DNA of 64,000 nt, taken from positions 248,001 to 312,000 of the forward strand of contig LCGZ01000001.1 in NCBI GenBank assembly GCA_001000065.1, written 5' to 3'. The notes beneath the pieces are model-generated. The model worked only from the letters and a program-made list of their open reading frames with translations, did not search any database and was not told where the DNA came from. Position 1 is the stretch's first letter. Each line of letters begins with the position of its first letter. Origin of the DNA: a candidate division TM6 bacterium GW2011_GWF2_43_87. Lineage in GTDB: Bacteria; Babelota; Babeliae; Babelales; Babelaceae. A program made the translations under genes and the position numbers. Shown piece after piece: positions 28,593 to 37,685 of this stretch.

Positions 28593-29921
28593 ATGCAACT
28601 TTACTGGCAGAAAAAATGCAACGTAACAACCACCGACTTAATACCGATACTTCCCAAGACAGAGACAACGATTACAGCATTAAATGCTCTAAAAAACAGA
28701 GTCCCTCTTTTCTCAATTCTTGACCCACAAATAGTAAAAACACCCCTAAGCACGCTTCTTCTTCCTCTGGATGCCGAGTATCGCACTACCATAATCAACG
28801 CCGCAAAAAAAAAGAGTGCCCTCAAACCTGACGTCGTAGTACTTATTGGGATTGGTGGATCAAATTTGGGAGCCTGGGCACTGCATGACGCTCTTCGAAC
28901 AAAGCTTATTGCAGAAGGAAAAGAGCTGCCACTCTTCTATTGCGCCGACACTATTGGTGGAGACAAAACATCAGAGCTTCTAAAAACCCTCGACCACCAC
29001 CTAACGAGTCACAAACGCGTAGAACTTATTATCGTTTCAAAATCTGGAACGACCCTTGAAACCTCCATAAATGCGGCCCTATGTACCGATCTTCTCAAAA
29101 AACATTATGCCACCGCCTACACAGAGATGATCACCGTCATAACCGACCGCAATTCACCGCTGTGGCACCAGGCAGAAAATGCAGGATTTCTATCCCTTGA
29201 AATTCCCCCTCAAGTAGGTGGCCGCTATTCCGTCTTCTCCGCCGTAGGGCTTTTCCCATTAGCACTTATGGGCTTTGATGTTGATGCTCTATGCGCGGGA
29301 GCTTCAAAAGTCATTGCAGACCTATCCGCTACAACGACCGCAAGCGCATCCTTAACGGCCTCCATCTTATATATCCTTAACAGACGTACCCCTCACGCCG
29401 CCGTAATACACGACACCTTTTTGTTTGATAGCTCCTTTGAACTTTTGGGGAAATGGTATCGTCAGCTTAGCGCCGAAAGCCTGGGTAAACGATATACCTT
29501 ATCAAAAGAACTAATACAAGCAGGCCTGCTGCCAACCGTATCCATTGGAACCGTTGATCTACACTCACTATTCCAATTTTACCTAGGCGGCCCCCGCAAC
29601 AACATTACCACCTTCATCACCGTCGAACAGATTAACACCCAATTGGCTGTTCCAAACACCGATCCCGAACTTCCCGCAGCTAACATGCCTCTTTCGCAGG
29701 TAGTAGACGCTTTAGCACAGAGTGTGCAACAAGTTTATGAAGATGACGAGCGTCCATTTATGACCATCCATCTGCAAAAAACCGAATGGGACCTCGGAGC
29801 TTTTATGCAGATGAAAATGATTGAAACCGTTCTTCTGGCAGGGCTTTTGGATATAGATCCTTTTGACCAACCCGAAGTAGAACGATACAAAAAAGAGGCG
29901 CGTCTTCTCCTAAAACTCTAG
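28593..29921 (+). CDS. pgi: glucose-6-phosphate isomerase
   Basis: This enzyme interconverts glucose-6-phosphate and fructose-6-phosphate in the cytoplasm. The 442-residue protein is of the short bacterial type. Motifs are GIGGSNLG (86-93) and SKSGTT (149-154), both binding the sugar phosphate. It also has GGRYSVFSAVGLFPL and the catalytic-glutamate region WYRQLSAESLGK. The start at 28593 was set because AAAGGA lies six bases upstream and the alternative N-terminus is Pro-rich and untypical. With the transketolase gene 1.6 kb downstream it links hexose phosphates with the pentose pathway. No terminator is evident before the next gene, 99 bp downstream. Confidence 0.93.
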   Translation: MQLYWQKKCNVTTTDLIPILPKTETTITALNALKNRVPLFSILDPQIVKTPLSTLLLPLDAEYRTTIINAAKKKSALKPDVVVLIGIGGSNLGAWALHDALRTKLIAEGKELPLFYCADTIGGDKTSELLKTLDHHLTSHKRVELIIVSKSGTTLETSINAALCTDLLKKHYATAYTEMITVITDRNSPLWHQAENAGFLSLEIPPQVGGRYSVFSAVGLFPLALMGFDVDALCAGASKVIADLSATTTASASLTASILYILNRRTPHAAVIHDTFLFDSSFELLGKWYRQLSAESLGKRYTLSKELIQAGLLPTVSIGTVDLHSLFQFYLGGPRNNITTFITVEQINTQLAVPNTDPELPAANMPLSQVVDALAQSVQQVYEDDERPFMTIHLQKTEWDLGAFMQMKMIETVLLAGLLDIDPFDQPEVERYKKEARLLLKL

Positions 29922-30020
29922 CAATCTGCAAAAAGGCTATGTTAGGTTAAACAGTAGGAACAGAAACTGTCATAAGGTCACGCCTACATGGGGCAAGTGA
30001 CCCTATTAAAGGAGAATCTC

Positions 30021-30605
30021 ATGATGGATCCCCACCCACACGATGTAGGCATCGATACCGGAATGTCCGTAAAGGAACGAGCTGAAGTTGTTTTACATTT
30101 AAAAAAAATTCTGGGCGATGAATACGTCCTTTACACCAAGTTGCTCAAGTTCCACTGGAACGTTAATGGTCCTTTTTTTGGTCCTCTTCACAGCCTGTTT
30201 CAACGGTTTTATGAGCAGAGCTTTGAGAATATAGACCTGGTGGCGGAGCGTATAAGGGCCTTAGGAGAAAATACACCAGGATCCCTCGCGGAGTTTTCCA
30301 AACTAACCTGCTGCATTACGGAGCATCCGGGCAAATACCCCGAAGCCTGCTACATGCTTGAAGAGATTTTGCATGACATGTACTCCATCATTGAGCATGT
30401 CCGCGAAGATGAAAAGAAGATCGAAAAGCTTAATGATCGCGTCACCAGCAATATGCTCCTCGGCCTTGTTGAAAAGCGTGAAAAGGAAGCCTGGATGACG
30501 AGAGCCCATCTTGAAAAAGCAGCAAAGCCCATGGCAGCAAAAGAAGTGATTAAAAAAAACGTAAAAAAGATCGTCGCGAAAAAGGTTACAAAAAAAACTA
30601 AATAA
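30021..30605 (+). CDS. dps: Dps-family iron-storage/DNA-protecting protein with basic tail
   Basis: Dps forms twelve-subunit shells that oxidise and store iron and protect DNA. The 194-residue protein has the inter-subunit ferroxidase ligands at exact family spacing: His45, His57, Asp72, Glu76. The first lies in KFHWNVNGP. The last ~30 residues are a lysine-rich extension (KKNVKKIVAKKVTKKTK), like the DNA-binding tails of some Dps proteins. The start at 30021 was chosen for AAAGGAG seven bases upstream. A small dyad (ACAGT at 29951, ACTGT at 29966) upstream could be an operator. Its 3' end overlaps the convergent ComEC-like gene by eight bases. Confidence 0.92.
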   Translation: MMDPHPHDVGIDTGMSVKERAEVVLHLKKILGDEYVLYTKLLKFHWNVNGPFFGPLHSLFQRFYEQSFENIDLVAERIRALGENTPGSLAEFSKLTCCITEHPGKYPEACYMLEEILHDMYSIIEHVREDEKKIEKLNDRVTSNMLLGLVEKREKEAWMTRAHLEKAAKPMAAKEVIKKNVKKIVAKKVTKKTK

Positions 30606-31419
30606 TGGAGACTAGCGCTCCCGACTTTATTGCCTGAACCCTGAGCTCATGCAATAACCTTTTATCAATCGGACTTTTTACCGCGTGGTGTGGAATTACC
30701 AAATTTCGCACCACGTTCTTTTCACACAAAAGCTTAAGATATGCAACCGCTGACGGCGTAAGCCGATCAAGATAATAACGATCGATAACCCCCGTTCCAA
30801 ATGAGGTAACCAACTCCGGCATCAATACAAAATCCAACCAGCTCTCAGCAGCAACAGCACGCCGCATGCCACCGCTATCATGCACACAAAGGCCTTCCGC
30901 TTTTTTACAAATCTCAATCATTCCGCAGCCGCACTTTATTCGCTTTCTATCAGGCACCGATTGCAAACTAAGCACCGTTCCCGTTACCATAAACAGAAGA
31001 GTCAACGCACCCAATTTCTGTAACCCTGGCTTAAACGGCCGGTAATGCATAATAAAAAGCGTAGCCACAGGAATAGCCAATGCAACCAATAAAGGAGGAC
31101 GCTTAAAAGTTAAAAACCAATCCCACGGCAACCACGTTGTCATCTCAAGCCATATTGACACAAATCTATCCAACGACCAAGCCAAAGGAGAAAAAGGTAA
31201 CATTAAAAGCTGTGCAAGAAAAATCAGAACAGACAGCACCAAAAACACACCCAGAAAAGGGTTAAATATAAAATTCCCCAGAGGGTTTAGGGTAGCCACC
31301 GGAAGCCCCCACCAAAGCATTAAAGGCCACGAAATTAGCATCACGCAAAACTGCGTAATCAAAAAGGTTATAGCTCCGTGCCATAATCGAGAAAATAAAG
31401 GTCGTACGCGTTGCGCCAT
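30598..31419 (-). CDS. ComEC/Rec2-like membrane protein, truncated
   Basis: The 273-residue product resembles the middle of ComEC, the inner-membrane DNA channel used in natural transformation. The ITQFCVMLISWPLMLWWGLP...NPLGNFIFNPFLGVF stretch fits the competence domain. Four or five hydrophobic helices follow, then a short soluble part. The N-terminal DUF4131 part is missing. The C-terminal part (residues ~165-273) is far too short for a complete metallo-beta-lactamase domain and lacks its HxHxDH motif. An in-frame stop lies just upstream of the ATG and no coding continuation is seen next to it. The ribosome site is poor. It may be a relic or a separate channel subunit. It converges on dps with an 8-base overlap. 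Confidence 0.6.
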   Translation of the reverse strand: MAQRVRPLFSRLWHGAITFLITQFCVMLISWPLMLWWGLPVATLNPLGNFIFNPFLGVFLVLSVLIFLAQLLMLPFSPLAWSLDRFVSIWLEMTTWLPWDWFLTFKRPPLLVALAIPVATLFIMHYRPFKPGLQKLGALTLLFMVTGTVLSLQSVPDRKRIKCGCGMIEICKKAEGLCVHDSGGMRRAVAAESWLDFVLMPELVTSFGTGVIDRYYLDRLTPSAVAYLKLLCEKNVVRNLVIPHHAVKSPIDKRLLHELRVQAIKSGALVSII

Positions 31420-31483
31420 TTTTAGCTTTTGTATAGTTTAGGGTTAAGATACTCTTTGTATTTTACCAGAAAAGAGAGATAGT

Positions 31484-33385
31484 ATGAAAAGCATTTTAGA
31501 GTTACAAAAACGCGCACTTGCTCTACGCATAGATTGCGTGCGCGCAACGACCGCGGCTGAATCAGGGCATCCCACCTCCTGCCTCTCTGCAGCGGACCTT
31601 GTAGCCGCACTTTTCTTCCATGCAATGCGCTTTGAACCCGACAACCACAACAATCCGTGCAATGACCGATTTATACTATCCAAAGGGCACGCAGCCCCTC
31701 TTTTATATGCCGCATGGAAGCAGCTAGGAAAACTATCCGACAGCCAACTTCTTGAACTGCGCACCTTTAATTCCCCATTAGAAGGGCACCCTACCACACG
31801 CTTTGCCTACACAGAAGCTGCAACCGGCTCTCTAGGACAAGGACTTTCAATAGGCGCAGGGATGGCTCTAGCTGCCAAAAAGGACGCACTCCCCTATCGC
31901 ACCTTTGTACTGCTAGGAGACAGCGAAATGACAGAAGGCTCAAACTGGGAAGCCGCAGAGATAGCATCATTCTACAAACTCAACAACCTTATTGCACTGG
32001 TCGACATTAACAATCTTGGCCAGCGAGGCATTACTATTGAGGCTCTTGAAAATTTATCCGGCAATCCTACAGATGCCTTTGTAAAAAAATTTGAGGCCTT
32101 CGGATGGAACACTATTCCTGTCGATGGCCACGATATTCAAGCCCTTGTAAAAGCACTCGACAAAGCATCTAAATTAGCTTCAGCTCAACCATCACGTCCC
32201 ACCGTACTCCTTGCAAAAACTATCAAAGGCTATGGTTTAAACACCGATATAGAAAATAAAAATGGATTTCATGGCAAAGCACTCTCACACGAAAAATTAA
32301 ATTTTTACTTGCGCAAATTATTGGATCGATTTGCAGAAACCACAGGGCAACGGGGCTCCCTAGTTCTCTCATTGCCCCATTACAACCCACAAAAGCCCTG
32401 CACAACGCCTACCCCTTCTCAGAAAAAAACACCCTCTATCAAACCACCTTCTTATATAGTAGGCGAAAAGTACGCAACACGAGCAGCTTACGGCCAGGCA
32501 CTCGCAGTGCTAGGCGCAGATGAACGCATCATCTGCCTAGATGCTGAGGTTAAAAACTCGACCTATGCCACAACGTTTGAAAACCAGTATCCGGACCGTT
32601 TTATTGAATGTTTTATCGCAGAACAAAACATGATTGGTATGGCCGTCGGGCTGGCTCGTCGGGGTAAAATCCCCTTTGCCTCAACCTTTGCATCCTTTTT
32701 AACCCGCGCCTTTGATCAGATTCGTATGGCAGGAATTGGCAGAGCCCCTTTAAGACTAGTGGGATCACACGCCGGAGTCTCTATTGGCCAAGATGGTCCT
32801 TCCCAAATGGGGCTAGAAGACCTTGCGATGATACGAACGATCCCAGAAAGCATTATACTCTACCCGTGCGATGCAGTGTCCACAACCGCTTGCGTAAAAT
32901 TAATGAGAGATTATAACAACGGTATAAGTTACCTGCGCACCACACGCTCAGAGACACCCGTTCTATACAAACACAACCATCCCTTTGCGCTGGGAGAGTG
33001 CGCAACATTAAGATCAAGCCCTAAAGATGTTGTATGTATAGTTGCTGCAGGAATTACAGTATTTGAAGCCTTAAAGGCGTACGATCTCCTTGCACGAGAA
33101 GGAATCGCCGCTCGCATTATCGACTGCTACTGTATAAAACCCTTACCTACAAAGGCATTACAAAAAGCCCTATCTCAATGCAAAGGCAGACTTGTAACCG
33201 TAGAGGACCACTACCGTGAAGGCGGTATGGGCGAAGCCATCGTATATGAAGTTCGTAACACTATAGAAAAAGCAACCTGTCTAGCCGTTGCAAAACTCCC
33301 ACGCTCAGGCCAACCAGACGAGCTTATGGCCTACGAGCACATAGATGCATCTGCTATTTTAGATGCGGCAAAGGAAGTGATCTAG
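31484..33385 (+). CDS. tkt: transketolase
   Basis: Transketolase moves two-carbon units between sugar phosphates using thiamine diphosphate. The 633-residue protein is a full single chain. It has the N-terminal ESGHPTSCLS and SKGHAAPLLYAA motifs and the ThDP/metal motif GDSEMTEGSNWEA...VDINNLGQ (family GDGxxxEG). The pyrimidine domain has FIAEQNMIGMAVGLA with the catalytic glutamate, and the C-terminal domain follows. A low-complexity linker (TPTPSQKKTPSIKPPS) joins the halves. Length is slightly below the E. coli enzyme (~663). GAGAGA lies just upstream of the ATG. The last 32 bases overlap the end of the convergent 33354 gene. Confidence 0.93.
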   Translation: MKSILELQKRALALRIDCVRATTAAESGHPTSCLSAADLVAALFFHAMRFEPDNHNNPCNDRFILSKGHAAPLLYAAWKQLGKLSDSQLLELRTFNSPLEGHPTTRFAYTEAATGSLGQGLSIGAGMALAAKKDALPYRTFVLLGDSEMTEGSNWEAAEIASFYKLNNLIALVDINNLGQRGITIEALENLSGNPTDAFVKKFEAFGWNTIPVDGHDIQALVKALDKASKLASAQPSRPTVLLAKTIKGYGLNTDIENKNGFHGKALSHEKLNFYLRKLLDRFAETTGQRGSLVLSLPHYNPQKPCTTPTPSQKKTPSIKPPSYIVGEKYATRAAYGQALAVLGADERIICLDAEVKNSTYATTFENQYPDRFIECFIAEQNMIGMAVGLARRGKIPFASTFASFLTRAFDQIRMAGIGRAPLRLVGSHAGVSIGQDGPSQMGLEDLAMIRTIPESIILYPCDAVSTTACVKLMRDYNNGISYLRTTRSETPVLYKHNHPFALGECATLRSSPKDVVCIVAAGITVFEALKAYDLLAREGIAARIIDCYCIKPLPTKALQKALSQCKGRLVTVEDHYREGGMGEAIVYEVRNTIEKATCLAVAKLPRSGQPDELMAYEHIDASAILDAAKEVI

Positions 33386-33830
33386 CGAAAAGACTTTCCA
33401 TCCGGTCACACCCTATCACCAACCCCATGCCCGCAGCTACAGAAGCTAATCCAAAGGCTATAACTCTGCGATCTCGTGAACTAATCGGCGTACCCAAAAC
33501 CACTGGCGACCCACCACCAGGTTGCACGGGGGTTGCTGAACCCATATTAGGCGAATATACCACGCTGTCAGAAACTCTAAACTGATCACGCACCATAGAA
33601 AGGCCTATATAGACTAAGACTACACCCGTTGCAGCAATGGCAAATCGCCGAATATTCCTTCTTACAAGCAGGGATAACAACTCGATATTTTGATTCAAAA
33701 TCTGGTTAAGCTGCGCCAACGATTGTTCATCCAAAACATGAGTAACCGGAACCGTAACCGCCCGCATTTCAGACAGTGACATCGCAGAGATTAGGCCTAG
33801 CACACTTAATATAAAAACTTTTATGTTCAT
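33354..33830 (-). CDS. small exported/membrane protein, unknown
   Basis: The 158-residue protein has a signal peptide (MNIKVFILSVLGLISAMSLSEMRA) and a short helical region (LDEQSLAQLNQILNQNIELL). Two hydrophobic segments, FAIAATGVVLVYIGLSM and VIAFGLASVAAGMGLVIG, are separated by a Gly/Pro/Val-rich loop. No family recognised. A GAGGAGG ribosome site supports expression. The gene ends inside the 3' end of transketolase (32-base convergent overlap), so neither gene can have a terminator before the other's coding end. Confidence 0.6.
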   Translation of the reverse strand: MNIKVFILSVLGLISAMSLSEMRAVTVPVTHVLDEQSLAQLNQILNQNIELLSLLVRRNIRRFAIAATGVVLVYIGLSMVRDQFRVSDSVVYSPNMGSATPVQPGGGSPVVLGTPISSRDRRVIAFGLASVAAGMGLVIGCDRMESLFARSLPLPHLK

Positions 33831-33952
33831 TGAAAAGAAACCTCCTCAAAAAGATACGAGCGCCCCACGCGCACACATGAAAATAAGTATAGCAAATCCA
33901 CGTCTTTTTAACAGAAAATAGCACATCCTAGGTCTATCAAGCTAGGGCAGCA

Positions 33953-34921
33953 TCACCCCCCACCACCACCCCTTTTAATGTCCGCCAGAGCCACCATAAA
34001 GTCATCATCAACCACTTGAGTTACCCCTCGACGCGCAGCCCTAACCGCTGCCTCATTAACTAAATTTTTTAAATCCGCCCCCGACAGGCCTTCTGACTGC
34101 GTAGCTATTGTATCAAAAACCTTGTCAGATGCTGCAGAAGATATAAAGGTTGTATAGTATTCCACAATGGAACGCCGAGTATTTTTATCAGGCAGTCCTA
34201 CATAGACAATACGATCAAATCGACCTGGCCTTAGAAGAGCAGGGTCCAACATATCTAGACGATTAGTAGCTGCAACCACCAAAACGTGTGACATCTGAAC
34301 AAACCCATCCATCTGACTCAAAAGCTCATTTAACGTACTTGCGGACTCACTATTTATTGATCGATCTCGGCGAGCACCAATCGAATCAATCTCATCTATA
34401 AAAACAATGGCCCTTTCGCACGCTCGAGCTTTATCAAAAAGCTCACGCACACGCTTGGGCCCAACACCCACATAAATTTCAATAAACTCAGAACCCTTCG
34501 CGGGAAAAAACTCCGCCTTGCATTCATGCGCCAACACCCGCGCAACCGATGTTTTACCCGTCCCGGGCGGACCATACAAAAGCACACCTCGTGGCACTCG
34601 AGCTCCCACCGCCCTAAACCGTTCTGCGTGATTAAAAAAATCAACAATCTCTCTAAGTTCTAAAGGCATGCCAGGCAACGTATCAAAGGTACAAGGGAGT
34701 GGATCGGGACTAGAAACCTTCTCAACTCCATCCTTTGCATTGTCTGGAGACAGCATCAACGCCTTTACTCCCCTAACAACCGCCTCACAATTGCGACTAT
34801 TAAACTCACTCAGCACACCCAGCTCTTCAAACAACGTGCCCAAAAATGCGGAGGAATTATTAATCACAAAACAAGCCACGCCACACAACAGATATCTAAT
34901 GCACCAACAGGCTTTTTTCAT
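33953..34921 (-). CDS. exported FtsH-like AAA+ ATPase without protease domain
   Basis: The 322-residue protein has an N-terminal hydrophobic signal/anchor (CWCIRYLLCGVACFVI), a ~50-residue linker and one AAA domain very close to FtsH. Walker A is GPPGTGKT (117-124). The pore-loop region GSEFIEIYVGVG has an aromatic residue where FtsH has Phe. Walker B is IVFIDEIDSIGARR (172-184), followed by sensor 1 and the arginine finger LRPGRFDR, then the helical lid with LSGADLKNLVNEAA. The HExGH zinc protease domain is absent; the protein ends in GGGGG just after the lid. So it should unfold or remodel, not degrade. Start 34921 (AAAAGAG upstream) rather than 34945. Which side of the membrane the ATPase faces is unclear. 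Confidence 0.8.
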   Translation of the reverse strand: MKKACWCIRYLLCGVACFVINNSSAFLGTLFEELGVLSEFNSRNCEAVVRGVKALMLSPDNAKDGVEKVSSPDPLPCTFDTLPGMPLELREIVDFFNHAERFRAVGARVPRGVLLYGPPGTGKTSVARVLAHECKAEFFPAKGSEFIEIYVGVGPKRVRELFDKARACERAIVFIDEIDSIGARRDRSINSESASTLNELLSQMDGFVQMSHVLVVAATNRLDMLDPALLRPGRFDRIVYVGLPDKNTRRSIVEYYTTFISSAASDKVFDTIATQSEGLSGADLKNLVNEAAVRAARRGVTQVVDDDFMVALADIKRGGGGG

Positions 34922-34994
34922 GAAATACTCTTTTGCTTTATCCATAATATTACGCTACAATAAGGCCTTTAAAGTATAATCCATTTGGCACACT

Positions 34995-35615
34995 ATGATA
35001 AAAAAACAGACACAGACCGCTCTTATCTGCACAGCTTTGTTCATCCTTCCCGGTTGTTTCTGGGCACACAAAAAACGCAATAACCCACACCCGCTCGTAG
35101 AACAGATTCGCACCAAAGGAAAAAGCAGCCTACAGCTCTCCGCACAATGGCTAGACGAATCAACCTGCAAAAAACGTTTCTGGGGCGTAAATCTAATCGG
35201 GTCTGACATAGAGGTGTTACGTATACGTCTCATAAACAATGGAGAAGAGCGCTATATTTTCCGACCAAGCTACTGCTCTATCGATCGACTCCCTGCGGAC
35301 GAAATCGCGCCCTTACTACAATACGACACGTCATCACGGGTCTGCTGGCTTTCGCTACCAGCTTTTATCTTCTGCTGGCCACTTATTCCATTGATAATTG
35401 TCCCACAGGGGCTATACTGGCACCATGAAAACCATAAACGATTTAAATGGCTACAAAAGAACACATTAGGGCCCGACACCTCCTTTGAAGTAGCGGCTTA
35501 TGAAACCGTTGAAAAGTATCTGTTCGTGCCTACGGATGAAGCGGAGTATCATCCCCTCTCACTTGAATTATTTGATAGCAACACAAAAGAACTTGTTAAA
35601 CACTCCATCTCTTAA
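34995..35615 (+). CDS. lipoprotein, unknown
   Basis: The 206-residue protein has a lipoprotein signal with lipobox LPGC (Cys21). A soluble part follows, with SSLQLSAQWLDESTCKKRFWGVNLI, and then a hydrophobic segment (CWLSLPAFIFCWPLIPLIIV) near residues 116-135. The pattern of a short beta domain, a two-cysteine hydrophobic hairpin and a second soluble part is not one I recognise. It is divergent from the AAA+ gene, with a 73-bp shared upstream region. It is monocistronic; tRNA-Gly lies downstream. Confidence 0.6.
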   Translation: MIKKQTQTALICTALFILPGCFWAHKKRNNPHPLVEQIRTKGKSSLQLSAQWLDESTCKKRFWGVNLIGSDIEVLRIRLINNGEERYIFRPSYCSIDRLPADEIAPLLQYDTSSRVCWLSLPAFIFCWPLIPLIIVPQGLYWHHENHKRFKWLQKNTLGPDTSFEVAAYETVEKYLFVPTDEAEYHPLSLELFDSNTKELVKHSIS

Positions 35616-35636
35616 ACAGTACTACATATTCTACCA

Positions 35637-35668
35637 TTGACTCTCCCCTCAAAGATGCTTACTATAAA
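35637..35668 (+). promoter_or_regulatory. probable tRNA-Gly promoter
   Basis: TTGACT at 35637-35642 is followed by TACTAT (17-base spacer) and TATAAA (20-base spacer). Either could be the -10. The predicted start lies a few bases before the tRNA. Confidence 0.5.
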
Positions 35669-35683
35669 TAGCAGTTATGTGAC

Positions 35684-35759
35684 GCGGGAATAGCTCAGTT
35701 GGTAGAGCATCGCCTTCCCAAGGCGAGGGTCGCGGGTTCGAGTCCCGTTTCCCGCTCCA
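35684..35759 (+). tRNA. tRNA-Gly(CCC)
   Basis: The 76-base cloverleaf has acceptor GCGGGAA paired with TTCCCGC and a D-arm with AGTTGGTA. The anticodon stem TCGCC/GGCGA encloses loop TTCCCAA (anticodon CCC), and the T-arm loop is TTCGAGT. CCA is encoded at 35757-35759. Confidence 0.95.
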
Positions 35760-36096
35760 TTTTTATTCAATCCAAAAGAAAAATTTCAAAGCCAAAACCA
35801 TCCGAAACAGATTTAAACAAATCTTCACTCTATAGCCATTAATCACAATTATTTATTTCAAATGTTTTAATAAATAAAAAATCTCCTTAAGATTCAGCGC
35901 TTTGTCTATTAAGATAAAATTGCAATTTTTTAAATTTCATATAGACTAAATAAAGAGGTAGGAAATAGACCACGTTCTAATAAAATCAAAACATTGCGTA
36001 AAAACATTTTTAGGAAGGCAAAGCATTTCAACCGCTTAGCCTAAAAAAACCTACCGGTTTAAAAAGCTATAATTTAATTAATCAAGGAACAATAAT
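35760..36096. other. AT-rich intergenic region
   Basis: Between tRNA-Gly and the 36097 gene the sequence is strongly AT-rich with no open frame of note. A weak AACCG/CGGTT stem lies near 36028-36057. The promoter of the 36097 gene must lie here, but no -35/-10 pair stands out. Confidence 0.4.
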
Positions 36097-36636
36097 ATGA
36101 AATTCTCAAACGTATGCGCTTTTAGTTCACTCTTTTTATCTTCACTAACATTCGGCATGTCGGACTTATCGAACAACACAACATTTAGTTCACTTCAGTC
36201 CGTAAAAACAACCGAAAGTGAAAAAAGTGATAACTCAGCAAAATCATTACAGCTTCCAAAAAATCAGAGGATTAAATTCCCTGAACTTGCACCAATCTAC
36301 CTCAAGAGGCACAATACAGACACTTCAAAATTAATTAGTCCTAACAGTCGTGCTGCAACCATCAGTCCACAAAACAACTCCAATCAATTTGCTAACCAAG
36401 CCAATTCAAATCTATCAGACATCTCAGGTATCGGACACCTCAAATCTGTAGAAAGCAAAATCGAAAACGCAGAACAAGCAGTTATAGATCCTGAAGATAC
36501 TGACAACGATGCCTTGTCCGAATCAAACCCGTTCCCTAAGGCAAACAATATGCAGCTCCTTATAAATTCACTAAAAATTAATATCACAAAGGTCATTCAG
36601 GGATTCATTAAACTCGCTTCCCCAACTAAGAAATAA
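36097..36636 (+). CDS. exported Ser/Asn-rich protein, unknown
   Basis: The 179-residue protein has a signal peptide (MKFSNVCAFSSLFLSSLTFG). The rest is low-complexity and polar, rich in Ser, Asn and Lys, with an acidic patch (DPEDTDNDALSE). A C-terminal helix (LINSLKINITKVIQGFIKLA) could be amphipathic. No family. AAGGA lies nine bases before the ATG. The mature part looks largely disordered apart from that final helix. Confidence 0.55.
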   Translation: MKFSNVCAFSSLFLSSLTFGMSDLSNNTTFSSLQSVKTTESEKSDNSAKSLQLPKNQRIKFPELAPIYLKRHNTDTSKLISPNSRAATISPQNNSNQFANQANSNLSDISGIGHLKSVESKIENAEQAVIDPEDTDNDALSESNPFPKANNMQLLINSLKINITKVIQGFIKLASPTKK

Positions 36637-36655
36637 AAACTATAACCAAAATCAT

Positions 36656-36704
36656 AAGGGATTTTGACGATCTGCACACAACATACAGACCATCAAAATC
36701 CCTT
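36656..36704. terminator. bidirectional hairpin between convergent genes
   Basis: Nineteen-base arms (36656-36674 and 36686-36704) match at 17 positions with an 11-base loop. It lies 20 bases past the 36097 gene and 25 bases from the stop of the convergent 36729 gene. Confidence 0.7.
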
Positions 36705-36728
36705 ATTCTTAAAGACGACTCTTAAATA

Positions 36729-37649
36729 CTAGCGATCACCAAAACAACCAGTCTCAACAATGGTTCCATTTAGCAAAATAACATAAGCACATGATTGAAC
36801 CAAGGCCCTCATACGATCAAAATAAAATGGGTAGTAATCGTTGTGAAGATGATTCTTGATTGCCTTACCCCATTCTTTCATCATGCCTTTAGATTCTTTA
36901 CGCGCCAACACATCTATTTCTGAAGATATTCCTGCAAAAGGACGACGTAACATATCAAGCTGGGCAACCAAAAAGTCTACGGTATTATCAAACACAAAGA
37001 CTACCCATTTACCCTCATCCGCGCGCAAAGTATCATAAATTGACCGAGCGTCCCCTTGAGGATAAACGCCACACATACGCTGCAAGAGACCAAAAAATAA
37101 CTTATCCAAAACAGGGCGTACCCGTCCGGACGGGTCAGAAAAACGACCAAACATCATCGAAAAGGCTAATTCAGGATACTTCTTCAACAAACGCTGCACG
37201 ACATAAACATCATGATTTGTCAGACCAAAATCCTCTTTATCTAATAGCACGAATAATCTTTGAGCAAAAAAAGAAGTAAAAATATCTTTCTTCTCTATAA
37301 GATAACGCCGAACCCCAAAATCCGCCCTATGCCCAAAATAGCTGGAAAGAAAGACCTCTGGAACCTCAGGAGAATTTACAGCAGCTGCAATACCTGCCAA
37401 AATCGCATCCGATAATCCTTCGGGAGCACACCCAAGAAAAGGAAACCCTCCCCGTGCAAAAAACTCCTCATAATCAGGAATATACTTGCATGCATCTATA
37501 TCCCGATCCCACTGTGCGGCCACTTCTCTGACTACAACGGGATCGCAGGAATAGCCCTGATCAGCCCAACTTCCATAGCGCCTGACGCAGAACATGCACG
37601 AACTAAACCCTAGCGCGCTTAAAACAACAAATTTATATATCATTTTCAT
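36729..37649 (-). CDS. exported protein, unknown
   Basis: The 306-residue protein has a signal peptide (MKMIYKFVVLSALGFSSCMF); SSC could be a weak lipobox. The mature part is a mixed helical domain with no motif I can name. Features seen are DRDIDACKYIPDYEEFF near residue 50, a long helical middle, and a C-terminal stretch with three spread cysteines. It sits 36 bp downstream of the 37686 gene on the same strand, so the two probably form a pair. Confidence 0.55.
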   Translation of the reverse strand: MKMIYKFVVLSALGFSSCMFCVRRYGSWADQGYSCDPVVVREVAAQWDRDIDACKYIPDYEEFFARGGFPFLGCAPEGLSDAILAGIAAAVNSPEVPEVFLSSYFGHRADFGVRRYLIEKKDIFTSFFAQRLFVLLDKEDFGLTNHDVYVVQRLLKKYPELAFSMMFGRFSDPSGRVRPVLDKLFFGLLQRMCGVYPQGDARSIYDTLRADEGKWVVFVFDNTVDFLVAQLDMLRRPFAGISSEIDVLARKESKGMMKEWGKAIKNHLHNDYYPFYFDRMRALVQSCAYVILLNGTIVETGCFGDR

Positions 37650-37685
37650 AAGAATCCTCCATTCTTTCTATCTATAAAACAGTGA

